NCBI GenBank assembly: GCA_964435575.1
Contig: CAYSZS010000005.1
Coordinates: 1-50,446, forward strand
DNA: 50,446 bases
From: GWB1-39-12 sp964435575
GTDB taxonomy: Bacteria; Patescibacteriota; Microgenomatia; UBA8517
Direction of reading: 5' to 3'
Shown: positions 31,979 to 39,594 of the stretch, piece after piece
Position numbering within the stretch: the first letter of the stretch is position 1
How the letters are laid out: each line of letters opens with the position of its first letter
The notes under the pieces: model-generated
The model's database searches: none
Told to the model about the DNA's origin: nothing
The model's input: only the letters and a program-made list of their open reading frames with translations
Translations under genes and position numbers: made by a program

Positions 31979-32383
31979 ATGGCAAGAATTGCTGGAGTTG
32001 AATTACAAGACAATTGGAAAGTCGGCTTTGCCCTTACAAAAATAAAGGGCATAGGTTGGCCGTTATCCAAAAAGACACTTACTAACCTTAAATTGGACGA
32101 TGGGAAGAGGGTTTCCGAGTTGACGTCTGACGAGATTTCGAAATTAGCAAGCGAGGTTGAAAAGTATCCTATTGAGGGAGAACTAATAAGACAAGTAAAG
32201 GGTAATGTTCAAAGGCTAAAAACGATTGGTTCTTACCGCGGCGTAAGGCACGTAAGGGGTTTACCAGTACGTGGGCAAAGGACAAGAAGTAACGCCCGTA
32301 CCAAAAGAGGAAAAAGAAAAACTGTTGGAGCATTCAAGAAAGAGGCTTTATCTAAATTAGACCAGAAAACTTCCGAGAAGTAA
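31979..32383 (+). CDS. rpsM: Ribosomal protein S13
   Basis: The 134-residue S13 of the 30S head, contacting P-site tRNA and the 50S. ARIAGVELQDNWKVGFALTK, IKGIGWPLSKKTL, the helix-turn KTIGSYRGVRHVRGLPVRGQ and RTRSNARTKRGKRK are typical. Length slightly above the usual 120 because of a C-terminal lysine-rich end. Confidence 0.97.
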   Translation: MARIAGVELQDNWKVGFALTKIKGIGWPLSKKTLTNLKLDDGKRVSELTSDEISKLASEVEKYPIEGELIRQVKGNVQRLKTIGSYRGVRHVRGLPVRGQRTRSNARTKRGKRKTVGAFKKEALSKLDQKTSEK

Positions 32384-32390
32384 AAGTGAA

Positions 32391-32789
32391 ATGGTGGATC
32401 AAAAGAAAACAAAAAAGAGGGTAATCACACCGGTAGAAGACAAGGGCAGGGGTAGGATTTATGTTTCTGCCTCGTTCAATAACACCCTAGTCACCATGAC
32501 CGATGAGTATGGGAATACTTTAGTTTGGGGTTCTTCTGGAAATGTTGGTTTCAAAGGAACGAGAAAGTCAACTCCTTTTGCGGCAACGATGGTGATCGAT
32601 AAGGTTATAAAAAAAGCGAAAGAAGAACACAAAATTCAGGAAGTAGAAATTTATGTCAAAGGACCGGGATCGGGAAGAGACGCGGCTCTTCGGGCAATCA
32701 GGGCCGCGGGACTAAAAATTGCCATGATTGCCGACGTAACACCGATTCCTCACAACGGTCCAAGACCGAAGAAAAAAAGAAGAACATAG
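32391..32789 (+). CDS. rpsK: Ribosomal protein S11
   Basis: The 132-residue S11 on the 30S platform. GRIYVSASFNNTLVTMTDEY, VGFKGTRKSTPFAATMVIDK, EIYVKGPGSGRDAALRAIRA and VTPIPHNGPRPKKKRR are diagnostic. Normal length. Confidence 0.97.
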   Translation: MVDQKKTKKRVITPVEDKGRGRIYVSASFNNTLVTMTDEYGNTLVWGSSGNVGFKGTRKSTPFAATMVIDKVIKKAKEEHKIQEVEIYVKGPGSGRDAALRAIRAAGLKIAMIADVTPIPHNGPRPKKKRRT

Positions 32790-32794
32790 GAAAT

Positions 32795-33391
32795 ATGGCT
32801 AGATATACTGGACCAAAAGATAGACTGTCAAGACGAGAAGGTTATGACCTTTTTGGAAAGGGATCTAAATTAACTAGAGTAAATATACCCCCGGGCGTTC
32901 ATGGCCCTAAAGGCACGAGAGTGGGTTCTCAATATGGACGCCAGTTGAGAGAAAAACAAAAGGTTAAAAGAATGTACGGAATAATGGAGAGACAGTTCAA
33001 AAGATACGTTACAAAAGCTCTAAAATCCAGAGGAAATACAGGAGAAATGCTCCTTAGCCTTTTGGAAAGAAGACTGGATAACGCAATTTTCAGACTGGGT
33101 TTTGCGCCTACTAGAGCCGCAGCAAGGCAACTTGTTTCTCATAGGCACGTATTCATCGACGGCAAGAGGGTTAACATTCCTTCTTTTGAGATAAAACAAG
33201 GTAATGCAATTTCCCTATCGCCTGCCGCCATAAAAATTCCGTCCATAAAAAAGCAACTCGAGGAAGATCATAAGCTTCCCTCATGGCTTAAAAGGAAAGC
33301 GGCTGTAGGCAAAGTTACCGGTCTACCTAAAAGAGAAGATATTATGGAACCTATTTCGGAACAAGATATAGTAGAGTTTTACTCTCGTTGA
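32795..33391 (+). CDS. rpsD: Ribosomal protein S4
   Basis: The 198-residue S4, a primary 16S binder with an S4 RNA-binding domain: LLSLLERRLDNAIFRLGFAP, TRAAARQLVSHRHVFIDGKR. The N-terminal part (ARYTGPKDRLSRREGYDLF) lacks the cysteine cluster of zinc-type S4. The C-terminus ends ISEQDIVEFYSR. A 200-base repeat-rich gap follows. Confidence 0.97.
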   Translation: MARYTGPKDRLSRREGYDLFGKGSKLTRVNIPPGVHGPKGTRVGSQYGRQLREKQKVKRMYGIMERQFKRYVTKALKSRGNTGEMLLSLLERRLDNAIFRLGFAPTRAAARQLVSHRHVFIDGKRVNIPSFEIKQGNAISLSPAAIKIPSIKKQLEEDHKLPSWLKRKAAVGKVTGLPKREDIMEPISEQDIVEFYSR

Positions 33392-33396
33392 GAGAA

Positions 33397-33560
33397 AAAC
33401 AAATTCGAAATTCTAATATCGAAATCCTAAACATTAAATAAAATGGCAATTTTTTTAAAGTTCAAACAAGTAGGTAGTAAGTAATAGTTTGGTAATTGGG
33501 ATTTAAATTTTTGAATTTGTTTAGAATTTAGAATTTAGGATTTAGTGCTTAGGATTTCTC
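33397..33560. repeat. Heptad tracts between rpsD and rpoA
   Basis: Left arm units caaattc, gaaattc, taatatc, gaaatcc, taaacat. Right arm units tttgaat, ttgttta, gaattta, gaattta, ggattta, gtgctta, ggatttc. The arms are complementary in several registers. No gene is visible in the gap. Confidence 0.7.
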
Positions 33561-33576
33561 AAGCAAGGCTTGAATG

Positions 33577-33591
33577 AGGGAGGTGATTTAA
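33577..33591 (+). promoter_or_regulatory. Very strong Shine-Dalgarno of rpoA
   Basis: GGGAGGTGA (33578-33586) is complementary to the 3' end of 16S rRNA over eight or nine bases, five bases before the rpoA ATG. Most genes here have weak or repeat-borne sites. Confidence 0.8.
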
Positions 33592-34503
33592 ATGATTAAT
33601 GAACCAATTTTTGAAGTGAAAGAAGAAAAAAAAGAGGGTAATTATGCCAGATTTGTCATTTCGCCCTTGGAACAGGGATACGGCCATACCCTTGGGAATT
33701 CATTGAGAAGAGTTCTTTTAACTTCGTTACCCGGGGCAGTAATAGTAAGCGTAAAAATTCAGGGAGTTAAACACCAGTTCACGACCCTTAAGGGTGTGAA
33801 AGAGGATGTTGTTGAGTTTTTACTAAACCTTAAGAAAGTTCGCTTTAAGACAACTAGTGAAAAGCCGACTAAAGCCTCTATTTCTGTAAGCGGGCCTGGC
33901 GATGTTAAAGCATCTGACATAAAAACCGATGCGGAAATTACGGTAGCAAACCCAGATCTTTTCTTGGCGTCTCTAAGCAAAGGAACGAAATTAGAAGCTA
34001 AATTGGAAATTGAGGTAGGAACAGGGTATTTGCCGAGTGAGGAAAGGATAACAGAGGAGATTGGTTTAATTCCACTCGATGCGTCGTTTTCGCCTATTGT
34101 TAGGGTAAATTACAGGATCGAAGAAACTCGTGTGGGTAGACTTACAAATTACGATAAACTTATTTTAGAAGTCTGGTCTGACGGAACTATTGATCCGAAA
34201 GAGGCACTACTGACCTCTGCGAAAATATTGGTCGGCTACTTTAATCAACTCGTTTCACCAAAGAAAATTGAGAAGAAGGAAGAGTCGAAGAAAGATGAGT
34301 TGGGTGCTATCGGAAAACTTTCTGTTGAGGAGATAGGTCTTCCAACAAGAGTTGCAAACGCTTTGGTTAAAGCCGGTTACGAATCTGTCGAGGATTTGGT
34401 TAACGCGAAACGAGACGAGCTGGTCAAAGTTAGAAACCTTGGTGAAAAGTCGGTGAAGATTATTGAAGCGGCTCTTGGAGAAAAAGGGCTATTACTTAAA
34501 TAG
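33592..34503 (+). CDS. rpoA: RNA polymerase alpha subunit
   Basis: The 303-residue alpha subunit. N-terminal dimerisation domain: FVISPLEQGYGHTLGNSLRR and VLLTSLPGAVIVSVKIQGVK. C-terminal domain from about residue 240: LSVEEIGLPTRVANALVKAG, YESVEDLVNAKRDELVKVRN, LGEKSVKIIEAALGEKG. The linker (KKIEKKEESKKDELG) is lysine/glutamate-rich. The protein is slightly short of the E. coli 329 residues but both domains are complete. Confidence 0.97.
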   Translation: MINEPIFEVKEEKKEGNYARFVISPLEQGYGHTLGNSLRRVLLTSLPGAVIVSVKIQGVKHQFTTLKGVKEDVVEFLLNLKKVRFKTTSEKPTKASISVSGPGDVKASDIKTDAEITVANPDLFLASLSKGTKLEAKLEIEVGTGYLPSEERITEEIGLIPLDASFSPIVRVNYRIEETRVGRLTNYDKLILEVWSDGTIDPKEALLTSAKILVGYFNQLVSPKKIEKKEESKKDELGAIGKLSVEEIGLPTRVANALVKAGYESVEDLVNAKRDELVKVRNLGEKSVKIIEAALGEKGLLLK

Positions 34504-34510
34504 CAAAAAC

Positions 34511-34993
34511 ATGAAGAAGAAAGTATTTGGACGCAAACTCTCGAGAGACAGGGGTTCTAGGGAAGCGCTTTTTAGATCGTTAATAAAAGCGCTTATTTTA
34601 CATGGTTCAATTAATACTACAAAAGCAAAAGCAAAGGCTATTCAATCCGACGTTGATAAACTTGTTACCTTAGCAAAAAAGGGCGATATGAGTGCAAGAA
34701 GGAGGGTGTATGCGATTTTGGCTAATGATAAAGCGAGTATCAAGAAACTCTTTGGAGAGATTTCGGAAGCTTTTATTAATAAAATTGGCGGTTTTACCAG
34801 AATAATTAATTTACCAAGAAGGCGTGGGGATTTGGCAGAAGTTGCTAGATTGGAATGGAGTAGGAAAATAGTGATAAGTGACAAGCAAAAAGTGACAAGT
34901 AAGAAAGGAAAAATAGATGAAAAAAGAAGTTTAAAAGAAAATGTTCAGAGTAGAGAAAAATCTAAAATTAAAAGAGAGAAAACTGTAATTTAG
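34511..34993 (+). CDS. rplQ: Ribosomal protein L17 with repeat-derived tail
   Basis: A 160-residue L17. The core (FGRKLSRDRGSREALFRSLI, HGSINTTKAKAKAIQSDVDK, INLPRRRGDLAEVARLEW) ends near residue 118; typical L17 has about 115-125 residues. The extra about 40 residues are basic and begin VISDKQKVTSKKGK, encoded by five heptads at 34870-34904. ATG 34511 is used because the upstream ATG at 34463 lies inside rpoA and is not part of the family N-terminus. Confidence 0.96.
   Translation: MKKKVFGRKLSRDRGSREALFRSLIKALILHGSINTTKAKAKAIQSDVDKLVTLAKKGDMSARRRVYAILANDKASIKKLFGEISEAFINKIGGFTRIINLPRRRGDLAEVARLEWSRKIVISDKQKVTSKKGKIDEKRSLKENVQSREKSKIKREKTVI
34870..34904 (+). repeat. Heptad tract in the rplQ tail (5 units)
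   Basis: Units agtgata, agtgaca, agcaaaa, agtgaca, agtaaga, read in frame as part of the L17 extension. Confidence 0.8.
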
Positions 34994-35000
34994 AAGCCCA

Positions 35001-35035
35001 AATAACTTATTACTTATTTCTTATTACCTATCGCT
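35001..35035 (+). repeat. Heptad tract between rplQ and rplM
   Basis: Units aataact, tattact, tatttct, tattacc, tatcgct immediately precede the rplM start. Confidence 0.7.
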
Positions 35036-35040
35036 TGATT

Positions 35041-35463
35041 ATGAAGACTTATCAACCAAAAGCCAAAGATGTTAAGCGAGGATGGCATCTTGTTGATGCT
35101 AAAGATGCTGTTTTAGGAAGATTGTCAACACAAGTTGCCATTTTTTTAATGGGAAAGCATAAGCCGACCTATTCAAATCACATGGATATGGGAGATTATG
35201 TTGTTGTGATAAACGCTTCTCGGATTGAACTTACTGGGAAGAAACCCAAGCAAAAAGTTTATAGGAGTCATTCAGGTTACCCCGGAGGTTTTAAGGAGGT
35301 AAAGTTTGAAAAAATGATTAAAGAGCAACCGGAAAAAGTTATAGAGCACGCCGTTTCCGGAATGCTGCCCGATAATAGGCTAAAATCAGACCGAATTAGG
35401 AGACTGAAGATATTTGCAGGTGGAGAACATCCATACGTTGAAAAAATCAAAGATCAAAAATGA
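35041..35463 (+). CDS. rplM: Ribosomal protein L13
   Basis: The 140-residue L13, an early 50S assembly protein. MKTYQPKAKDVKRGWHLVDA, AVLGRLSTQVAIFLMGKHKP and YRHSGYPGG-like YRSHSGYPGGFKEVKFEKM are diagnostic. ATG 35041 is preferred to TTG 35035. The final residues EKIKDQK are encoded by the start of a heptad tract, and the stop codon itself falls within a repeat unit. Confidence 0.97.
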   Translation: MKTYQPKAKDVKRGWHLVDAKDAVLGRLSTQVAIFLMGKHKPTYSNHMDMGDYVVVINASRIELTGKKPKQKVYRSHSGYPGGFKEVKFEKMIKEQPEKVIEHAVSGMLPDNRLKSDRIRRLKIFAGGEHPYVEKIKDQK

Positions 35464-35492
35464 AAGATCAAGTTTGCAAACTAAAGATTCAA
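35444..35492 (+). repeat. Heptad tract spanning the rplM stop (7 units)
   Basis: Units aaatcaa, agatcaa, aaatgaa, agatcaa, gtttgca, aactaaa, gattcaa. The rplM TGA (35461-35463) is created by the third unit. Same family as the tract inside rplC. Confidence 0.8.
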
Positions 35493-35523
35493 AATATTTA
35501 ATTTTTGATTTAATAAGTAAATT

Positions 35524-35934
35524 ATGCCGAAGAACAATAAACCAAATTATACATACGCCGTAGGGAAACGCAGGTCTGCTATTGCCAGAGTGCGTATTTT
35601 CAAAGGTAAAGGAGAAAATACGGTTAACAGTAAGCCAATAGAGGATTATTTCCCCGGAGCCGTTAATAAAGAAATCTGGTCGAAGCCTTTTAAGGCAGTA
35701 GAGGGAAGTGATAAATATTTCGTAAGCGTCAAGGTGACGGGTGGTGGACTAAAAGGACAATTAGATGCAGCTACCCACGCGGTTGCCAAAGCACTGGCTA
35801 AGGAGAATAGGGAGGCTTTTCGGACTCCGCTTAAAAAACTGGGTCTTTTGACCCGTGACTCCCGTATCCGTGAACGCCGAAAAGTCGGCATGGGCGGGAA
35901 AGCAAGGAGGAAAAAACAGTCGCCTAAGCGATGA
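35524..35934 (+). CDS. rpsI: Ribosomal protein S9
   Basis: The 136-residue S9, whose C-terminal tail reaches the P site. YTYAVGKRRSAIARVRIFKG, VKVTGGGLKGQLDAATHAVA and the terminal DSRIRERRKVGMGGKARRKK, then QSPKR, are typical. Last gene of the superoperon in this window. Confidence 0.97.
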   Translation: MPKNNKPNYTYAVGKRRSAIARVRIFKGKGENTVNSKPIEDYFPGAVNKEIWSKPFKAVEGSDKYFVSVKVTGGGLKGQLDAATHAVAKALAKENREAFRTPLKKLGLLTRDSRIRERRKVGMGGKARRKKQSPKR

Positions 35935-36056
35935 TTTTTCCGACGAAGTCCCTCACCAATCGCAGCACGAAGCGTGTTCGAATAGAACCCAAAAGCGAAG
36001 TGCTAAGATGGTGTGGGGACAAGGCGCAAGTAACAATCTCCAAAGAGATAGTTTAC

Positions 36057-36070
36057 TGAAGTCGACTTCA
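36057..36070. promoter_or_regulatory. Perfect 14-base palindrome, candidate operator
   Basis: TGAAGTCGACTTCA is fully self-complementary and lies just upstream of the -10 box of the winged-helix/Nudix gene, where an autoregulatory dimer could bind. The rest of 35935-36056 shows no gene that I can support. Confidence 0.45.
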
Positions 36071-36093
36071 CTGGATTTTGCAAAAATTCCTAC

Positions 36094-36099
36094 TAGAAT
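36094..36099 (+). promoter_or_regulatory. -10 box of the winged-helix/Nudix gene, predicted leaderless
   Basis: TAGAAT ends six bases before the ATG at 36106, so the transcript should begin at or next to the start codon. No clear -35 is seen. Confidence 0.5.
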
Positions 36100-36105
36100 T
36101 GTTGT

Positions 36106-36804
36106 ATGGCAATTGAAAATGAAATGCACCCAATCCAAGTAAACATACTTTTGGTTTTGCTTTTTAGAACCAAAGCACGCTTTTCTGAGTTAAATACCTT
36201 AAAAGTACCAAGTGACCAGTTTAACTTTCATCTGAAAAAGCTAGTAGAAGCTGCTTTAATAGAAAAAAGTGGTAATTTATACCGTTTAATGCCAAAAGGA
36301 AAAGAGTTTGCCAATAGATTTGATACTCAAAATTTAGTACCAGAACGTCAAGCAAAAGTAGCAGTGTTGATTTGTTGTGTAAAAAAGGAAAAAACTGTAA
36401 ATAAATACCTGGTTCAAAAACGGTTAAAACAACCCTATTATGGCTATTACGGATTTTTTGGAGGAAAAATTAGATGGGGTGAAACGGTTTTCGAAACCGC
36501 TAATCGAGAACTTAAAGAGGAAACCGGATTAAGTGGAAAATTAAAGCTTGTAGGCATTAAGCACAAGATGGATTACTCAAAAGATTTGAAGCTGCTTGAG
36601 GACAAGTTCTTTTTCACTTTCAAGGTAACTAACTTAACGGGAAAATTAATTGAAAAGTTTGAGGGCGGGGAAAATGTCTGGTTAACCGAAGAAGAAATTT
36701 ATAATCTTCCTAATTTATTTGATGGAGTTAACACAACTTTGGAGATGGTAAAAGGAGTAGGTCTAAGTTTTATTGAAAGAAAGTACAAGGTTAAAAGATA
36801 TTAA
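36106..36804 (+). CDS. Winged-helix/Nudix hydrolase fusion
   Basis: A 232-residue protein. Residues 1 to about 75 form an ArsR-like winged helix (QVNILLVLLFRTKARFSELN, FNFHLKKLVEAALIEKSGNL). From about residue 83 a Nudix domain follows with the complete box GKIRWGETVFETANRELKEE-TGL. The domain order is the reverse of NrtR, the NAD regulator with N-terminal Nudix. It may sense a nucleotide derivative and regulate transcription, or the helix domain may only bind nucleic acid. A palindrome precedes the gene. Function of the pair is inference. Confidence 0.85.
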   Translation: MAIENEMHPIQVNILLVLLFRTKARFSELNTLKVPSDQFNFHLKKLVEAALIEKSGNLYRLMPKGKEFANRFDTQNLVPERQAKVAVLICCVKKEKTVNKYLVQKRLKQPYYGYYGFFGGKIRWGETVFETANRELKEETGLSGKLKLVGIKHKMDYSKDLKLLEDKFFFTFKVTNLTGKLIEKFEGGENVWLTEEEIYNLPNLFDGVNTTLEMVKGVGLSFIERKYKVKRY

Positions 36805-36821
36805 TATCACCTTTTATATAT

Positions 36822-36847
36822 GTTACAGTGTACTGTTACACTGTAAC
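36822..36847. repeat. Perfect 11-pair inverted repeat between convergent genes
   Basis: GTTACAGTGTA and TACACTGTAAC with loop CTGT. It lies between the Nudix gene and the 3' end of the sigma-factor gene. There is no T run on either side, so it is an atypical terminator, or a protein-binding or RNA-processing site. Confidence 0.65.
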
Positions 36848-36853
36848 ACCACT

Positions 36854-37423
36854 TCATGGTTGAATTTTACTTTTCTTTGTGTATTCCGGTATAACTTCAG
36901 GATGTTCGACCGAAATTATTTCATCGAGCGTTTTTCGCGCCCTATAAAGCTTACCTTCGACAGCCCGTTCAGAAAGTCTAAGTTGTTTAGAAATCTCCCG
37001 TATAGTCATTTCTTTCCAATATCGAAGGAAAAGTAATTGCTTTTTGTCTTCGGGAAGCAATTTTATACAGGCCCTGACAGAGGCTCTTAATTCATCAAGT
37101 GCCAGTCTTTCGGTTGGTGAAAGCTCGGTGAAACTTGCCCCGGCTATTTCTTCCAAAAGCGGCGCAATGAATACGGATTCTTTGTGGATTTCTTCACGAT
37201 AATAATCTGCGATTTTATTTAAAGCAATTCTACAAACCCAAGTAAAGAAACTACTTTTATGTTCAAACGCATTCCACCCCTCCCAGGCGGCAGAAACAGT
37301 TCTTGCGAAAACTTCTTCAGCCATATCTTGGTTTCCCCCAACCCTTTTAACAATAAATTTCATCAGAGGAAGTGCAAAACTTCGATATAGGATGACGAAT
37401 GATTTATGTGGGGTTTTAGGCAT
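36854..37423 (-). CDS. Sigma-70 family RNA polymerase sigma factor (ECF-like)
   Basis: A 189-residue group-4-type sigma factor. Region 2: FALPLMKFIVKRVGGNQDMA, EEVFARTVSAAWEGWNAFEH, then FFTWVCRIALNKIADYYREE. Region 4: LPEDKKQLLFLRYWKEMTIR, EISKQLRLSERAVEGKLYRA. It should redirect RNA polymerase to a small set of promoters. No anti-sigma gene is adjacent on the same strand. A small unknown gene is divergently placed 56 bases away. The target promoter is not known. Confidence 0.9.
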   Translation of the reverse strand: MPKTPHKSFVILYRSFALPLMKFIVKRVGGNQDMAEEVFARTVSAAWEGWNAFEHKSSFFTWVCRIALNKIADYYREEIHKESVFIAPLLEEIAGASFTELSPTERLALDELRASVRACIKLLPEDKKQLLFLRYWKEMTIREISKQLRLSERAVEGKLYRARKTLDEIISVEHPEVIPEYTKKSKIQP

Positions 37424-37479
37424 GGGAGTGACTAACAGTATATCACCCCCGCAAAGTATTTTGAAGGTAAGGCAGGATT

Positions 37480-37749
37480 ATGTCCTTGAAAAGTATTAAC
37501 GGATTTTTCGAGTACCCTGATGTCCCCGAATTGGGTATTAGAGGAAGTAACAAGCACAATTGGGTTCCTGCAGATTTTATAAATGTAAAACTGAATGGAT
37601 TAATAGAGGCGGGTGTATGTGGTTATCAAAGTTTGCGGAATACCGTTGAAAGGATTACGACTCAGGTACGAGAATTTAGATCTGGATATGTTAACTTAGA
37701 AGGTCAATCAAAGGGGGACGTTTACCAAAGTTCGGTGCCTGGCGATTGA
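37480..37749 (+). CDS. Small hypothetical protein divergent from the sigma factor
   Basis: An 89-residue open frame that I do not recognise, starting MSLKSINGFFEYPDVPELGI and containing GSNKHNWVPADFINVKLNG. No membrane segment or Cys pair. Codon choice resembles neighbouring genes. It is followed by the mevalonate-decarboxylase gene 47 bases later. Placement next to a sigma factor could mean a regulator or target, but nothing in the sequence proves this. Confidence 0.45.
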   Translation: MSLKSINGFFEYPDVPELGIRGSNKHNWVPADFINVKLNGLIEAGVCGYQSLRNTVERITTQVREFRSGYVNLEGQSKGDVYQSSVPGD

Positions 37750-37796
37750 TGCTTCAATTACCCCTGAAGTAAAATATAGTAGAATTTAACCTTAAG

Positions 37797-38801
37797 ATGG
37801 CTTCTAGTTATAAAAAAATATACAAAGCAACGGCAGTGTCTCCCGCGAACATAGCTTTTATTAAATTTTGGGGGAAGAAAAATCCTAAACGAAATATTCC
37901 CTTTAATGACTCAATTTCAATGAATTTGAGTAACTGCATTACAACAACTACTGTTGAATTTAATCCGCGTTTCAGAAGCGACAGAGTTATTCTCGACGGT
38001 AGAGAACTAAAAGACGAGAAAAAATTTAGGGTGTTAAAAATGATTGATCTCGTAAGAGAAAAATCAAATATACCATGGGGGGTAAAAGTAGAATCGAAAA
38101 ATAATTTTCCTTCAGATGCAGGAATTGCATCGTCTGCATCCGGGTTTTCAGCTTTAGCACTATCAGCAAGTGTTGCTGCGGGATTAAATCTATCTCTCAA
38201 GGAACTTTCCATCCTCGCTCGCTTTGGCTCTGGTTCAGCATCACGCTCTGTAATAGATGGTTTTGCCCAATGGAACAAAGGAAAGAATAGCAATTCCTCT
38301 TACGCGATTCAAATCGCACCCCCAGAACATTGGGACGTCAGAGATATTGTAGTAGTTGTTGAAGCCGAGAAGAAAAAGAAAAGTTCTACTGAAGGACATA
38401 CGGTTGCTCCAAAAAATCCATTTTTTACAGTCCGACAAAAACTTCTCTCTAAAAGAATTCGAAATATAAAAAATGCACTTCTTAAAAAAAACTTTAAAAA
38501 ATTTGGAGAACTTTTGGAGGAGGAGGCAATTGAACTTCATATAATTGCAATGACTTCTAAACCACCTATCTTTTATTGGAATAAAGGAACTATTGAGGTA
38601 ATAAATAAAGTAAGGGAAATTAGAGAAAAGGGAATTTTAGCGTATTTTACTATGGATGCAGGCCCTAATGTTCATGTAATTTGTATTGCAAAGGATGCAA
38701 AAATATTAAATAGGAAATTGAGAAGAATTCCAGAAATTTTATTTACTATTATTAATAAACCCTCAGTCGGGACTCACTTGTTAAAGAAGCACCTTTTCTA
38801 A
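37797..38801 (+). CDS. Diphosphomevalonate or phosphomevalonate decarboxylase
   Basis: A 334-residue GHMP-superfamily decarboxylase of the mevalonate pathway. ATAVSPANIAFIKFWGKKNP, the phosphate loop PSDAGIASSASGFSALALSA, GSGSASRSVIDGFAQW and the C-terminal FTMDAGPNVHVIC are diagnostic. Classical MvaD acts on mevalonate diphosphate. The isopentenyl phosphate kinase gene next door (one base gap) suggests instead phosphomevalonate decarboxylation to isopentenyl phosphate, as in the alternative pathway of haloarchaea and some Chloroflexi. Sequence alone does not decide. Confidence 0.88.
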   Translation: MASSYKKIYKATAVSPANIAFIKFWGKKNPKRNIPFNDSISMNLSNCITTTTVEFNPRFRSDRVILDGRELKDEKKFRVLKMIDLVREKSNIPWGVKVESKNNFPSDAGIASSASGFSALALSASVAAGLNLSLKELSILARFGSGSASRSVIDGFAQWNKGKNSNSSYAIQIAPPEHWDVRDIVVVVEAEKKKKSSTEGHTVAPKNPFFTVRQKLLSKRIRNIKNALLKKNFKKFGELLEEEAIELHIIAMTSKPPIFYWNKGTIEVINKVREIREKGILAYFTMDAGPNVHVICIAKDAKILNRKLRRIPEILFTIINKPSVGTHLLKKHLF

Positions 38802-38802
38802 T

Positions 38803-39594
38803 ATGAAGGAACTTATTTTGATTAAATTAGGAGGAAGTCTGATAACCGATAAGTCGAAACCTTATTCAGCAAGGAATTCTGTTATCAATAGATTAGCAAA
38901 AGAAGTAAAAAGCGCATTAAAGACTAAAAAGGCGAGAATTATAATTGCCAACGGAAGCGGATCTTTTGGCCATAGTGCTGCTTCAATATATAAAACTCAG
39001 GAAGGAATAATAAATAAAAACAGTTTAAAAGGTTTTTCGGTTGTTGCCGATGCAGCAATACAAATAAATAGAATTGTAATAAACGAGTTTCTAAAGTTTG
39101 GTTTACCGGTAGTTTCATTTTCTCCATTGAGTTTTATAATTGCTTCAGAGAAAAATCCTAGGAAATTATTCATCGAACCGTTAATAAACGCGCTAAATTT
39201 GGGTTTGATTCCTGTTATTTATGGCGATGTGGTTATTGACTATAAGAGAGGTTTTTGTATTCTCTCGGGAGAAAAAACTTTAACTATTTTAGCCAAAAAA
39301 TTAAAAAGCGATTATACCAAAATAAGAATAATTTATTGTGGAGACACCGACGGGGTGCTAGATAAGTACGGTAAAACAATTCCGTTAATAAATGATTCAG
39401 TATTTAATAAAATTAGAAAAGATATAAAAGGTTCGAAAGCAATCGATGTAACAGGAGGCATGCTTCACAAAGTTCAAGAGAGTTTAATTTCTGCAAAAAT
39501 CGGAACAAAGATTTTGATAATAAACGGCATGAGGATTAATGAGCTGGAAAAAGCAATTTTAGAAAAAGGTTATAAAGGGACTCTGGTTAAATAA
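38803..39594 (+). CDS. Isopentenyl phosphate kinase
   Basis: A 263-residue amino-acid-kinase-fold protein. ILIKLGGSLITDKSKPYSAR at the N-terminus and NGSGSFGH (with the histidine typical of isopentenyl phosphate kinases) identify the family. YCGDTDGVLDKYGKTIPLIN and AIDVTGGMLHKVQESL form the ATP side. It phosphorylates isopentenyl phosphate to IPP. Its stop overlaps the idi start by one base (TAATG). Confidence 0.9.
   Translation: MKELILIKLGGSLITDKSKPYSARNSVINRLAKEVKSALKTKKARIIIANGSGSFGHSAASIYKTQEGIINKNSLKGFSVVADAAIQINRIVINEFLKFGLPVVSFSPLSFIIASEKNPRKLFIEPLINALNLGLIPVIYGDVVIDYKRGFCILSGEKTLTILAKKLKSDYTKIRIIYCGDTDGVLDKYGKTIPLINDSVFNKIRKDIKGSKAIDVTGGMLHKVQESLISAKIGTKILIINGMRINELEKAILEKGYKGTLVK

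Noticed and set aside
33397..33560. Possible CRISPR-like or transposon terminal repeats before rpoA
   Set aside because: Units are 7 bases with no spacers and no transposase. They fit the degenerate tandem tracts.
35855..36142. 95-residue forward frame after rpsI
   Set aside because: It is rpsI read out of frame running into non-coding sequence, with no recognisable features.
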